The position numbers and the translations under genes are program-made. Below the pieces are notes generated by a model. The model worked only from the letters and a program-made list of their open reading frames with translations, had not been told where the DNA came from and did no database searches. Shown here piece by piece: positions 50,981 to 59,856 of a DNA stretch of 64,000 nucleotides (the stretch's first letter is position 1; the number at the start of each line of letters is the position of its first letter). Origin of the DNA: JALZAA01 sp035316025 (GTDB taxonomy: Bacteria; Actinomycetota; Acidimicrobiia; IMCC26256; JACDBD01); contig DATFXL010000053.1 in NCBI GenBank assembly GCA_035316025.1, positions 12,884-76,883 on the forward strand. Direction: 5' to 3'.

Positions 50981-51658
50981 CTACGCGTGCAGGCCGCACT
51001 CGATCTTGTCGGTGCCTGCCCAGCGCCCCGCGCGCGCGTCCTCGCCGTCGCCGACGGGACGACTGCACGGCCAGCATCCGATCGACCGGTACCCGCGATC
51101 CGCCAGCGGGTGCACCGGCAGCCCGCGGTCGCGCACGTATCCCTCGACGTCGAGGTCGCTCCAGCTCGCGAGCGGGTTCACCTTCACGAGCCCGCGGCCC
51201 ACGTCGTACGACACGATCGGCGCGTTCGCCCGAGCCGGCGTCTCGACCCGCCGCAGCCCGGTCATCCAGGCCGCCTTCCCCTCGAGCGCGCGGGCCAGCG
51301 GCTCGACCTTCCGCAGCGCGCAGCAGCCGTCCGGGTCGCGTTGCCACCGGTTGTCGGGCGAGCTCTCCGGCTGCATGACGCGCAGGTTCAGGTCGTACCG
51401 CTTGCGGACCTCGCCGACGTACCAGAGCGTCTCTGCAAAGTGGTACTGCGTATCGAGGAACACGACCTCGATGTTCGGCGCCACCCGCGCGGCGAGGTCG
51501 ATGAGCACGCAGTCCTGGAACGACGCCGCCAGCACGAGATCATCGCGGTACTCGTCCCAGGCCCACTCGACGACCGCCGACGCGGGCGAGGACTCGAGCG
51601 ACGTCGACACCTCGGCGAGCTCGGACAGGTCGGGGATCGGGGCAGCGGTCGCGGTCAT
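50981..51658 (-). CDS. cysH: Adenylylsulfate (APS) reductase, 4Fe-4S type
   Basis: A 225-residue reductase. The paired cysteines C112-C113 (DGCCALRKVEP) and C195-x-x-C198 (GCWPCSRPV) bind the 4Fe-4S cluster that marks APS reductases. C221 in ECGLH is the catalytic thiol. This type reduces APS directly with thioredoxin, which fits the absence of an APS kinase gene nearby. ATG 51658 overlaps the stop of the sulfite reductase gene (ATGA). Confidence 0.95.
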   Translation of the reverse strand: MTATAAPIPDLSELAEVSTSLESSPASAVVEWAWDEYRDDLVLAASFQDCVLIDLAARVAPNIEVVFLDTQYHFAETLWYVGEVRKRYDLNLRVMQPESSPDNRWQRDPDGCCALRKVEPLARALEGKAAWMTGLRRVETPARANAPIVSYDVGRGLVKVNPLASWSDLDVEGYVRDRGLPVHPLADRGYRSIGCWPCSRPVGDGEDARAGRWAGTDKIECGLHA

Positions 51659-53442
51659 ACGCCGGCGCACTCCCCGGAGCCGACGTCCTTCTCGTACGGG
51701 CCGGTCTCGTCGAAGTCGACGTAGAACTCTGGCGCCTCGTCGGGGGTCGGGAAGTCGTCGAGATCCTTGATGGTGGTGCCGACGGCGGCGGCGCCACCGG
51801 AACGCTCCAGCCAGTCGCCGAACGTCTCGCCCGCTTCGCGCTCGCCGGCGAACTTGCCGACGATGCGGACCACGGCCTCGGAGGCCCGCTTGGCCGGGAG
51901 CTTGGCCGCCTTCTCCCCGAACGCGATCTCGGTGTGTCCGACCTTGCCTCCCAGCAGCATCTGGTAGCCGGGCGCGGCCCGGCCGTGGGCGCGCCGCTCG
52001 ATGCCGACGAAGCCGATGTCAGAGATGTGGTGCTGGCCGCACGAGTTGGTGCAGCCTGAGATGTTCACCCGAACCCCGCCGACGTCGGCGAGCCCGGCGC
52101 TCTCGAGGGCCTTCCCGATGTCGTCAGCCAGGCCCCGGGACTGCGTGACGGCGAGATTGCACGTGTCGGCGCCCGGGCACGCCACGACGTCGCGGGCGAG
52201 CTCGGCCCCGGGCTCGGCCATCCCGATCGTCTCGAGCCGGGCGTGCAGTTCGGGGAGCTGCTCCTCGGTCAGGCCGCGGAGGGCGAAGTTCTGGCGGTTG
52301 GTGACCCGCACGTCGAACCCGAAGTCGCGCTGCATATCCGCGAGCGCACGGAACTGGCCGGAGGTGATGTCGCCCAATCGGGCGTACGCGTACGCGCTCA
52401 CGGTCCCGTTGGCGCGGCCGCGCACGACGTTGGCCTTCTCCCAGCGGTCGTACTGGCTGAGCCCGAGGAACTCGACCGGTGCCTCCCCGACCTGCGTCAC
52501 CGGGCCGGTGCCCGCGCCCGCGGGCGCGTCGCCGCGCTCGCGCACGGCGTCCGGGAGGCCGCCTTGGTAGCTCGTGGCGGCGGGTAGGAACTTTCGCTCC
52601 TTGAAGATGCGCTCGCGCAGCTCGTCCATGCCCATCGTGTCGACGAGCCACTTCATGCGCGCCCGCAGCTTGTTGTCGCGGTTGCCGTAGTGGTCGAACA
52701 CCCGCACGATCGCCTCGAGCGTCGGCATCAGCTGCTCGCGTGGTGTGAACTCCTCGAGCGCCTGCGCGGGGTGCGGGTTGGCGCCGAGCCCGCCGGCGAC
52801 GAACACCTTGAAGCCGGGCTCGAGCGTGCCGTCGGACTTGGGCCGGTTCACGCCGATCACGCCGACGTCGTTGAACATCGCCTGCCCGCAGTCGGTGACG
52901 CAGCCCGAGAAGTTGATCTTGAACTTGCGGGGCAGGCGTTGCGCATACGGGTTGCGCAAGAAGAACTCGGTCGTCGCCTGCGCCCACGGGCTGATGTCGA
53001 GGACCTCGAACGGGCACGCCCCCGCGAGGTGGCAGCCCGTGACGTTCCGCACGGTGTCGCCGCATGCCTCACGGGTGGTCAGGTCGACGGACGCGAGGTG
53101 ACGCAACACCTCCGGCGTCTGCTCCAACTGCACGAAGTGCATCTGGACGTTCTGGCGTGTGGTGAGGTGCGCCCACCCTCGCGAGTACTCGTCGGCGAGG
53201 TGGGCCAGCATCTCCAGCTGCTCGGGGTTGAGCGACCCGTGCGGGACCTTGACCCGCACCATCTGGTTGTGGCCGCCCTGGCGCTGGCCGTAGATACCCT
53301 GGTTGAGCCGGAAGACGCGGAAGACGTCCTCCTCGAGCTCGCCGGCCAGATACTGGCGGACGCCGTCCTCGAACTTGACCAGCTCCTCGTCGATGACGGG
53401 GTCGAGGGGCCGGGTCGACAGCGCGCTCACGTCGATGGCCAT
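51655..53442 (-). CDS. Ferredoxin-type sulfite (nitrite/sulfite) reductase
   Basis: A 595-residue siroheme and 4Fe-4S protein. It has two half-repeats. The first has GWAHLTTRQNVQMHFV and NVTGCHLAGACPFEVLDI. The second has TNRQNFALRGL and the cluster cysteines CPGADTCNLAVTQSRGLAD and SGCTNSCGQHHISDIGFVG. As first gene of the operon with cysH-cysD-cysN it almost certainly reduces sulfite to sulfide (SirA/NirA type), although nitrite reductases look alike. ATG 53442 has a GGAGGAC ribosome site; 16 upstream codons in frame are not conserved-looking. Confidence 0.93.
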   Translation of the reverse strand: MAIDVSALSTRPLDPVIDEELVKFEDGVRQYLAGELEEDVFRVFRLNQGIYGQRQGGHNQMVRVKVPHGSLNPEQLEMLAHLADEYSRGWAHLTTRQNVQMHFVQLEQTPEVLRHLASVDLTTREACGDTVRNVTGCHLAGACPFEVLDISPWAQATTEFFLRNPYAQRLPRKFKINFSGCVTDCGQAMFNDVGVIGVNRPKSDGTLEPGFKVFVAGGLGANPHPAQALEEFTPREQLMPTLEAIVRVFDHYGNRDNKLRARMKWLVDTMGMDELRERIFKERKFLPAATSYQGGLPDAVRERGDAPAGAGTGPVTQVGEAPVEFLGLSQYDRWEKANVVRGRANGTVSAYAYARLGDITSGQFRALADMQRDFGFDVRVTNRQNFALRGLTEEQLPELHARLETIGMAEPGAELARDVVACPGADTCNLAVTQSRGLADDIGKALESAGLADVGGVRVNISGCTNSCGQHHISDIGFVGIERRAHGRAAPGYQMLLGGKVGHTEIAFGEKAAKLPAKRASEAVVRIVGKFAGEREAGETFGDWLERSGGAAAVGTTIKDLDDFPTPDEAPEFYVDFDETGPYEKDVGSGECAGV

Positions 53443-53492
53443 GTCGTCCTCCGGGGGTCGATCCAGGAAAGCCGAGTGCGGCGGTCGCATTT

Positions 53493-53498
53493 AGGCTA
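53493..53498 (-). promoter_or_regulatory. Candidate -10 (TAGCCT) of the sulfate assimilation operon
   Basis: TAGCCT on the minus strand lies 50 bases before the sulfite reductase ATG. The 150-base divergent spacer also holds the small palindrome ACCTGCCAGGT at 53521-53531, which could bind a regulator. No SAM or cysteine-type riboswitch is recognisable in the short leader. Confidence 0.4.
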
Positions 53499-53592
53499 GC
53501 GGCTCCCGCCGCCAATTACTACCTGCCAGGTCAGGAATATTCCCCGGTCGCCCGAGGCCGAATCATCGGTGGCATCGGAGAGAATCGCCGCC

Positions 53593-54981
53593 GTGCCGAG
53601 TCGCCGACTCTCCCGCCGGGCCTTTCTCGGTGAGGGAGCCGCGCTCGGCCTCACCCTCGCCCTCGCCCGGTTGGCCGGGATGGCCCCGGCAGGGGCCGCG
53701 AGGCCTGCACCGCTGCGACAACCGGGCTCCCTGCCGCATCCCCGGCTCCCCGCCGGGACCGACACGCTCCCCGAGATCGACCACATCATCGTCGTGATGA
53801 TGGAGAACCACTCGTACGACAACTACCTGGGGATGCTGCGGCGTGGCGACGGCTTCGACCTCGATCGCCACCAACATCCGAGCGCGGCCAACCCCGACGA
53901 CAACGGCAACCTCGTGCGCGCGTTCCGGATGCCGAGCACGTGCCAGCTGTCGCGTGCGCCCGGCCAGAACTGGAACGCCAGCCACGTCCAGTACGACGGC
54001 GGGCGCAACGACGGCTTCGTCCGCGCGAGCGGGCCCGTCGCGATGGGCTACTGGACCAAGGAGGACCTTCCCTTCTATTACGCGCTGGCGAGCAAGTTTC
54101 CCGTTTGTGACCGGTGGTTCGGCTCCTGTCTCGGCCAGACCTATCCGAACCGGCGGTTCCTCCTCGCGGGAACGGCGCACGGGCTCGTGAGCACGGACGT
54201 CTCGAAGATCCTGGCGCCGTCGCCCCCGAACGGCCTGATCCTCGACCAGCTGAACGCGCACGGCATCAGCTGGCGCAACTACTTCACAGACCTCCCTCAA
54301 ACGGGCCTGTACCGATCACCGGTCGACGACAACCGCGGGAACCTCGTGAGCGTCGACCAGTTCTACGCCGACGCCGCCGGCGGCAAACTTCCGGGCCTCT
54401 CGCTCGTGGACCCCGGTTTCGACACCGAGGAGTCGGAGGAGAACGACGCCGACATCCAGATCGGTGAGGCGTTCGTCTCACGTGTCGTCAAGGCCGTCAT
54501 ACACGGACCGGCATGGCCGAAATCCCTCCTCATCTGGCTCTACGACGAGCACGGTGGTTACTACGACCACGTACCGCCGCCCCCGGCCGTGAAGCCGGAC
54601 GACATTCCGCCCGACATCAACGTTCCGCCCGACGAGCCCGGCGGATACGACCGGTACGGCTTCCGTGTCCCCGCCGTGATCGTGTCTCCGTACGCGCGCC
54701 GCAACTACGTGTCGCACGTCGTCCACGATCACACCTCGATCCTGAAGCTCGTCGAGACGAAGTGGAACCTGCCGGCGCTCACGCTCCGCGACGCCAACGC
54801 CGACAACCTGCTCGACAGCATCGACCTCCGCCACCGCGCGTTCCGTGAACCACCGCCGCTGCCCGAGCCCGGCCGCACGTCGAACCCTTCTGCATGCACG
54901 GCGGGCGAGCCGGGTCCGATCCCTCCGCCCGGCGCGGTGGTGCCCGCCACGAGCGCCGCCCCGACGACCTCGCGACGCTGA
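53593..54981 (+). CDS. Tat-exported phosphoesterase (phospholipase C/acid phosphatase type)
   Basis: A 462-residue member of the phosphoesterase family PF04185. The N-terminus has a twin-arginine signal (SRRAFLGEGAALGLTLALA) with AGAARPA as cleavage region. The catalytic start HIIVVMMENHSYDNYLG carries the metal-binding E-N-x-S, and LLIWLYDEHGGYYDHVPPP and VSPYARRNYVSHVVHDHTS supply further metal ligands. A Pro-rich tail ends the protein. GTG 53593 is preferred because GGAGAGA lies nine bases upstream; GTG 53569 has no ribosome site. The substrate (phospholipid or phosphomonoester) is open. Confidence 0.88.
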   Translation: MPSRRLSRRAFLGEGAALGLTLALARLAGMAPAGAARPAPLRQPGSLPHPRLPAGTDTLPEIDHIIVVMMENHSYDNYLGMLRRGDGFDLDRHQHPSAANPDDNGNLVRAFRMPSTCQLSRAPGQNWNASHVQYDGGRNDGFVRASGPVAMGYWTKEDLPFYYALASKFPVCDRWFGSCLGQTYPNRRFLLAGTAHGLVSTDVSKILAPSPPNGLILDQLNAHGISWRNYFTDLPQTGLYRSPVDDNRGNLVSVDQFYADAAGGKLPGLSLVDPGFDTEESEENDADIQIGEAFVSRVVKAVIHGPAWPKSLLIWLYDEHGGYYDHVPPPPAVKPDDIPPDINVPPDEPGGYDRYGFRVPAVIVSPYARRNYVSHVVHDHTSILKLVETKWNLPALTLRDANADNLLDSIDLRHRAFREPPPLPEPGRTSNPSACTAGEPGPIPPPGAVVPATSAAPTTSRR

Positions 54982-55011
54982 GGTCCCAACGGAGCCGATC
55001 CCGGCTCTCGG

Positions 55012-55017
55012 TACCCT
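55012..55017 (+). promoter_or_regulatory. Candidate -10 (TACCCT) for a leaderless proS transcript
   Basis: TACCCT ends seven bases before the proS ATG at 55025 with no ribosome site between, the spacing expected when transcription starts at the A of ATG. Confidence 0.45.
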
Positions 55018-55024
55018 CTCCGGC

Positions 55025-56743
55025 ATGCGGATGTCGCAGCTGTTCCTGCGGACCCTGCGGGACGACCCCGCCGACGCCGAGGTCGACAGTCACCGGCTGC
55101 TCGTCCGGGCCGGCTTCCTCCGCCGGGTGGCGAGCGGGGTCTACGCGTGGTTGCCGCTCGGAAATCGGGTGGTGCGCAAGGTCGCCCAGATCGTCCGCGA
55201 GGAGATGGACGCCGGCGGCGCCCAGGAGCTCTGGCTGCCGATCATCCAGCCCCTCGAGCTGTGGGAGCGCAGCGGCCGCAACGACGCGTACGGCCCCGAG
55301 CTGTTCCGCCTCCAGGACCGCAAGGAGACGTGGTTCTGCCTCTCCCCGACCGCCGAGGAGGTCATCACGTCGATCGTCGCAAACGAGTACTCGAGCTACC
55401 GCGACCTTCCGGTGAACCTGTACCAGATCAACTGGAAGTACCGGGACGAGTTGCGGCCCCGGTTCGGGATCCTGCGCGGCCGCGAGTTCCTCATGAAGGA
55501 CGCGTATTCCTTCGACGCCGACGAAGAAGGCCTCAAGCGCAGCTACCAGCAGATGTTCGACGCGTACACCCGCGTTTTCACGCGCTGCGGGCTCACGTTC
55601 CGGCCGGTCGAGGGCGAGGCGGGTCAGATGGGCGGCGACGTGAACCACGAGTTCATGGCGGTGGCCGCCGTCGGCGAGGAAGCCTTCGTCTGGTGCAAGA
55701 GCTGCGAGTACGCCGCTAACACGCAGGTGGCGACGCGCGGCGCGCCTACGGACGCCGGGGTGGCGCCCGCGGGCGACATCTCGGCCATGGAGAAGGTGCA
55801 CACCCCCGATCTGCCCGGCATCGACGGCGTCGCGTCCGAGCTCGGCGTCCGCCCGGGCGAGCTGCTCAAGTCGATCGCCTTCGACATCGACGGCGAGGTC
55901 GGGCTTGCGCTGGTGCCCGGCGATCGCGAAGTCAATCCGTACCTGCTCCAGAAGGCGGTCGCGCCGCGAAGCGCGCGCCTCTTCGACGACGCCGACTTCG
56001 AACGGCATCCCGAGCTCCCGAAGGGCTACATCGGCCCGCACCTCCCCGACGTCTCCATCGTGGTCGCCGACCGGTTCGTGCGGGCCGGCGCCTCGTGGGT
56101 CACGGGCGCCAACGAGCCCGACTACCACGTCCGCCGGGCGGTCCTCGACCGCGACTTCCACGTGGACGTCTGGGCCGACATCGCGCAGGTCGTCACCGGT
56201 GATCCGTGCCCCCGCTGTGGCGAGCCGCTGTCGGTCGATCGCGGCATCGAGGTCGGGCAGGTGTTCCAGCTCGGTACCAAGTACACCGAGGCGCTCGACT
56301 GCACGTACACGGACGAGGCGGGCGAGCAGCACCCCATGGTCATGGGTTGCTACGGGATCGGCGTGACGCGCACCGTCGCGGCGGTGGCCGAGGAGCATCA
56401 CGACGATCTCGGGTTCGCGTGGCCGGCGTCGGTGGCGCCCTACGACGTGCACCTCGTCGCGCTCCTCGGCAAGGGCGATCAGGCGGCCGAGGTCGCCGCC
56501 ACCGCCGACCGTCTGTACGACGACCTGAGGTCCTCGGGCGTCGAGGTGCTCTACGACGATCGTGACGCGAGCCCGGGCATCAAGTTCGCCGACGCCGATC
56601 TGCTCGGCATGCCCATCCGGCTGACGATCGGCGCCCGTGGACTCGCCCGCGGCGTGGTCGAGAGCCGGGACCGCGCCACCGGTGAAGAGGAGGAGCTCGC
56701 CGCCGGCAACGTCGTCGCCTCCGTCCTCGCGGGACGGCCATGA
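55025..56743 (+). CDS. proS: Prolyl-tRNA synthetase, bacterial type with editing insertion
   Basis: A 572-residue class II synthetase. It begins MRMSQLFLRTLRDDPADAEV, has motif 2 YQINWKYRDELRPRFGILRG and motif 3 MGCYGIGVTRTVAAVAEE. Between motifs 2 and 3 is the YbaK-like editing insertion (about residues 235-395, including LGVRPGELLKSIAFDIDGEV) that removes misacylated Ala. The anticodon-binding domain closes the protein. The stop overlaps the DNA ligase gene (ATGA). Confidence 0.96.
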   Translation: MRMSQLFLRTLRDDPADAEVDSHRLLVRAGFLRRVASGVYAWLPLGNRVVRKVAQIVREEMDAGGAQELWLPIIQPLELWERSGRNDAYGPELFRLQDRKETWFCLSPTAEEVITSIVANEYSSYRDLPVNLYQINWKYRDELRPRFGILRGREFLMKDAYSFDADEEGLKRSYQQMFDAYTRVFTRCGLTFRPVEGEAGQMGGDVNHEFMAVAAVGEEAFVWCKSCEYAANTQVATRGAPTDAGVAPAGDISAMEKVHTPDLPGIDGVASELGVRPGELLKSIAFDIDGEVGLALVPGDREVNPYLLQKAVAPRSARLFDDADFERHPELPKGYIGPHLPDVSIVVADRFVRAGASWVTGANEPDYHVRRAVLDRDFHVDVWADIAQVVTGDPCPRCGEPLSVDRGIEVGQVFQLGTKYTEALDCTYTDEAGEQHPMVMGCYGIGVTRTVAAVAEEHHDDLGFAWPASVAPYDVHLVALLGKGDQAAEVAATADRLYDDLRSSGVEVLYDDRDASPGIKFADADLLGMPIRLTIGARGLARGVVESRDRATGEEEELAAGNVVASVLAGRP

Positions 56744-57810
56744 ATCTCCCCGTCTCGCCGCCGGTGGCGCCGATGCTCGCGAAGCTCGTCCGCGAGCTGC
56801 CGACGGCCGACGGGATGCTCTACGAGCCGAAGTGGGACGGGTTCCGCTGCGTCGTGTTCCGCGACGCCGACGAGATCGAGCTCGGCAGCCGCAACGAACG
56901 GCCGTTCAACCGGTACTTCCCCGAGCTCGTGGAGAACCTGCGCAGCGCGCTGCCCGAACGCGCCGTCGTCGACGGCGAGATCGTGATCGCCACCGAGCAG
57001 GGCCTCGAGTTCGATCTGCTGCAGATGCGTATCCACCCCGCCGCCAGCCGGGTGGCGAAGCTCGCGGCCGAGACGCCCTCGAGCTTCGTGGCCTTCGATC
57101 TTCTCGCCGAGGGCGGCGAGGACCTTCGTCCGCGGCCGATGTCCGAGCGGCGCCGGCGGCTCGAGAAGATGCTCGGTCCGGCCTCGCCGCCGATTCACGT
57201 GACGCCGGTGACGGCCGATCCGAAGGTCGCCGCCGAGTGGTTCGAGCAATTCGAGGGGGCCGGCCTCGACGGCGTCATCGCGAAGCCGGGCGCGGGGGAG
57301 TACCGCGAGAACGAACGGGCGTGGTTCAAGGTGAAGCACCAGCGGACGGCCGACTGCGTCGTTGCCGGATTCCGCACCCACAAGGACGGCGAAGGCGTGG
57401 GGTCGCTGCTGCTCGGGCTCTACGACGACGCCGGGACGCTGCACCACGTCGGGGTGGCGAGCAGCTTCGCGGCGCCGATGCGGAAGAAGCTGGCCGAAGA
57501 GGTCGAGCCGTACCGCAAGGACGCGCTCGAGGGCCATCCGTGGCGGGAGTGGGCCGTCGCCGAGGCGCACGAGGCGGGCGGGCGCATGCCGGGTGCCCCC
57601 AGCCGCTGGAACGCGAAGAAGGACATGCGCTGGGAGCCGCTGCGCATCGAGCTCGTCGCCGAGGTCGCCTACGAGCACCTCCAGGGTGACCGCTTCCGGC
57701 ACACCGCCCGCTTTCAGCGCTGGCGTGTCGACCGCGACCCCGCCTCGTGCACCTACGACCAGCTCGAAGTGCCGGTCCCCCACGAGCTCGCCGAGATCTT
57801 CGGCCTGTAG
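56740..57810 (+). CDS. ATP-dependent DNA ligase (LigC type)
   Basis: A 356-residue nucleotidyltransferase. Motif I is EPKWDGFR with the adenylated lysine K31. SRNERPFNRYFPEL is motif Ia/II, FVAFDLLA motif III, LDGVIAKP motif IV and WFKVKHQR motif V. The OB domain runs to the C-terminus. Size and lack of polymerase or nuclease domains match mycobacterial LigC, which can support base-excision or end-joining repair. Being translationally coupled to proS and placed ahead of rimP is unusual. Confidence 0.9.
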   Translation: MNLPVSPPVAPMLAKLVRELPTADGMLYEPKWDGFRCVVFRDADEIELGSRNERPFNRYFPELVENLRSALPERAVVDGEIVIATEQGLEFDLLQMRIHPAASRVAKLAAETPSSFVAFDLLAEGGEDLRPRPMSERRRRLEKMLGPASPPIHVTPVTADPKVAAEWFEQFEGAGLDGVIAKPGAGEYRENERAWFKVKHQRTADCVVAGFRTHKDGEGVGSLLLGLYDDAGTLHHVGVASSFAAPMRKKLAEEVEPYRKDALEGHPWREWAVAEAHEAGGRMPGAPSRWNAKKDMRWEPLRIELVAEVAYEHLQGDRFRHTARFQRWRVDRDPASCTYDQLEVPVPHELAEIFGL

Positions 57811-57862
57811 CCGATCTCCATTTTCTTCCGGTTTCGGCCCCGTTCCAGGACCCCGAACCCGT

Positions 57863-57868
57863 TATACT
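57863..57868 (+). promoter_or_regulatory. Candidate -10 (TATACT) of the rimP-nusA-infB operon
   Basis: TATACT is one mismatch from the bacterial consensus and lies 162 bases before rimP in the 220-base spacer after the ligase gene. The -35 region is not conserved. Transcription from here would include the terminator-like hairpin at 57913-57937. Confidence 0.5.
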
Positions 57869-57912
57869 TACGGGGTTCGGTCGAGACTGACGACCACCCA
57901 CTGGCAGGCGGG

Positions 57913-57937
57913 ACGTGGGCGCAAGCCCACGTTTTTT
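57913..57937 (+). terminator. Terminator-like hairpin in the rimP leader (possible attenuator)
   Basis: ACGTGGGC (57913-57920) and GCCCACGT (57925-57932) form a perfect eight-base-pair stem closed by a GCAA tetraloop, followed directly by a run of six T. It lies inside the leader, between promoter and rimP, so it can stop transcription early unless relieved. Upstream CCACCC (57894-57899) could pair with downstream GGGTGG (57948-57953), around the hairpin. A comparable rimP leader hairpin is known from gammaproteobacteria. Confidence 0.8.
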
Positions 57938-58030
57938 GTTGGTCGGCGGGTGGCAACGGAGGGCTGATCGAGGACGTCGAGGACGGGCGAGGGTCCGCCA
58001 GGACCGAAGCGAAGAGGGAGGTGAACGCCG

Positions 58031-58546
58031 GTGCCGGAGCGAGAGACCATCGTCGCCGCCGTCGAGCCGGTGCTCACTCCGCTCGGCCTCGAACTCTTCG
58101 ACGTCCAGTTCACGGGCTCGGGCCGCGCCCGCACGGTCCGCGTCGTCGTCGACCGTGACGGCGGCGTCGACCTCGACGCCATCACGGCGGCTTCGGAGCG
58201 CATCCAGCCCGCGCTCGACGATCTCGACCGCCTCGGACCGTACGCGCTGGAGGTGAGCAGCCCCGGGCTCGAGCGCCCCCTGAACCGGCCGGAGCACTTC
58301 CGGCGGGCCGTCGGCGAGACCGTCTCGGTGAAGGTCCGCGACGCCGACGAGGCGCGTCGCATCCGCGGCGAGCTGATCGGTACCGACGAAGGCGGCATCA
58401 CCATCCAGGGCGAGCGCGACACCGAGCACGTCGACTTCGACCAGATCATCCAGGCGCGCACCGTATTCGAATGGGGCGCGGCGCCGACGAACGACAAGCG
58501 CGCGAAGAAGCACGCGCAGAAGAAGCAAAAGGAAGTCGCCCGATGA
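58031..58546 (+). CDS. rimP: Ribosome maturation factor RimP
   Basis: A 171-residue 30S assembly factor. It has the N-terminal VEPVLTPLGLELFDVQFTGS, the centre YALEVSSPGLERPLNRPEHFR, which is the family signature, and an SH3-like C-terminal domain with a Lys-rich tail (RAKKHAQKKQKE). GTG 58031 follows AGAGGGAGGTG. It is the first gene of the rimP-nusA-ylxR-infB operon; nusA starts in its stop codon. Confidence 0.94.
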   Translation: MPERETIVAAVEPVLTPLGLELFDVQFTGSGRARTVRVVVDRDGGVDLDAITAASERIQPALDDLDRLGPYALEVSSPGLERPLNRPEHFRRAVGETVSVKVRDADEARRIRGELIGTDEGGITIQGERDTEHVDFDQIIQARTVFEWGAAPTNDKRAKKHAQKKQKEVAR

Positions 58547-59856
58547 ACTCGGAGATGATGGAGGCGCTCGAGAACATCGAGCGCGAGAAGGGCATCTCCG
58601 TCGAGATCATGTTGGAGGCGCTCGCGAACGCGCTCGTGACCGCGTACAAGCGTCTGCCGAACGCGGCCGAGGAGGCGCTGGTCGAGATCGACGTCGAGAC
58701 CGGCGACATCCGCGTCATCGCCCAGGAGCTCGACGAAGAGGGCAACGTCACGCGGGAGTGGGACGACACCCCCGAGGACTTCGGCCGTATCGCGGCCCAG
58801 ACAGCCAAGCAGGTGATCCTGCAGCGGATCCGCGAAGCCGAGCGAGAAATGAAGTACGAGGAGTACGCCGGGCGCGAGGGCGACATCGTCACCGGCATCA
58901 TCCAGCAGACCGACGCGCGTTACACCCTGCTCGACCTCGGCAAGGTAGAGGCGCTGTTGCCGCAGGCGGAGCAGGTCCAGAACGAGCGCTACGAGCACGG
59001 CTCCCGGCTGAAGGCGTACATCGTCGAGGTGCGCAAGACGGCCAAGGGCCCGCAGATCGTCGTGTCGCGTACGCACCCGGGCCTCGTGAAGCGGCTGTTC
59101 GAGCTCGAGGTGCCCGAGATCGTCGACGGGGTCGTCGAGATCAAGGCAATCGCACGCGAGCCGGGTCACCGCACGAAGATCGCGGTGGCGTCGAACGACG
59201 GCAACGTCGATCCGGTCGGCGCCTGCGTCGGCGCGCGCGGATCGCGGGTGCGCATGGTCGTCAACGAGCTGCGGGGCGAGAAGGTGGACATCGTCCCGTA
59301 CAACGAGAACTCCGAGGACTTCGTCATGAAGGCGCTGGCACCGGCTCGGGTGCGCGAGGTGCGCATCCACACCGAGACGGGCACCGCCGAAGTGATCGTC
59401 CCCGACTTCCAGCTGTCGCTCGCCATCGGCAAGGAGGGCCAGAACGCGCGCCTCGCCGCCCGGCTCACCGGGTGGCGGGTCGACATCAAGAGCGAGACGC
59501 AACTCCAGGAGGAGGAAGCGGGCGGCGGCGTCGAGTACGCGGAAGGCGAGTGGGTGAAGCGCGACGACGGCGAGCTGGTGTGGCAGCCGGCCGAAGGCGG
59601 TGAGGCGATCTCCGCCGCCGAAGCGGGGTACGCCGCGCCGGACGCCGCGGTCGTCGGCGTCAACGAGGGCGACGGGAACGGTGCCGCCGGCGACGACGCC
59701 GGCGATGTGTCGTCCGGTGAGACCGAGTCGGAGCGCGCGGCGGAGGAGAGCGCGTCGGCATCCGATCCGAGCGAGGGCGAGCCCGCGGCCGCCGCGGTAC
59801 CTGCCGACGGCGGCGACGCGGCCACGGCGAATCGGGGGGAGGACGGCGGCGGCTGA
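58543..59856 (+). CDS. nusA: Transcription termination/antitermination factor NusA
   Basis: A 437-residue NusA. The N-terminal RNA-polymerase-binding domain (MNSEMMEALENIEREKGISV) is followed by S1 (EGDIVTGIIQQTDARYTLLD). KH1 and KH2 follow with VGACVGARGSRVRMVVNELR and LSLAIGKEGQNARLAARLTG. After about residue 345 comes a long acidic, low-complexity tail (Glu/Ala/Asp-rich), where E. coli has AR domains. Since NusA promotes pausing and termination, it may act on the hairpin in its own leader. Confidence 0.95.
   Translation: MNSEMMEALENIEREKGISVEIMLEALANALVTAYKRLPNAAEEALVEIDVETGDIRVIAQELDEEGNVTREWDDTPEDFGRIAAQTAKQVILQRIREAEREMKYEEYAGREGDIVTGIIQQTDARYTLLDLGKVEALLPQAEQVQNERYEHGSRLKAYIVEVRKTAKGPQIVVSRTHPGLVKRLFELEVPEIVDGVVEIKAIAREPGHRTKIAVASNDGNVDPVGACVGARGSRVRMVVNELRGEKVDIVPYNENSEDFVMKALAPARVREVRIHTETGTAEVIVPDFQLSLAIGKEGQNARLAARLTGWRVDIKSETQLQEEEAGGGVEYAEGEWVKRDDGELVWQPAEGGEAISAAEAGYAAPDAAVVGVNEGDGNGAAGDDAGDVSSGETESERAAEESASASDPSEGEPAAAAVPADGGDAATANRGEDGGG

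Noticed and set aside
54779..56452. Long minus-strand frame opposite proS
   Set aside because: No motifs and biased composition; proS covers the same bases with all class II motifs.
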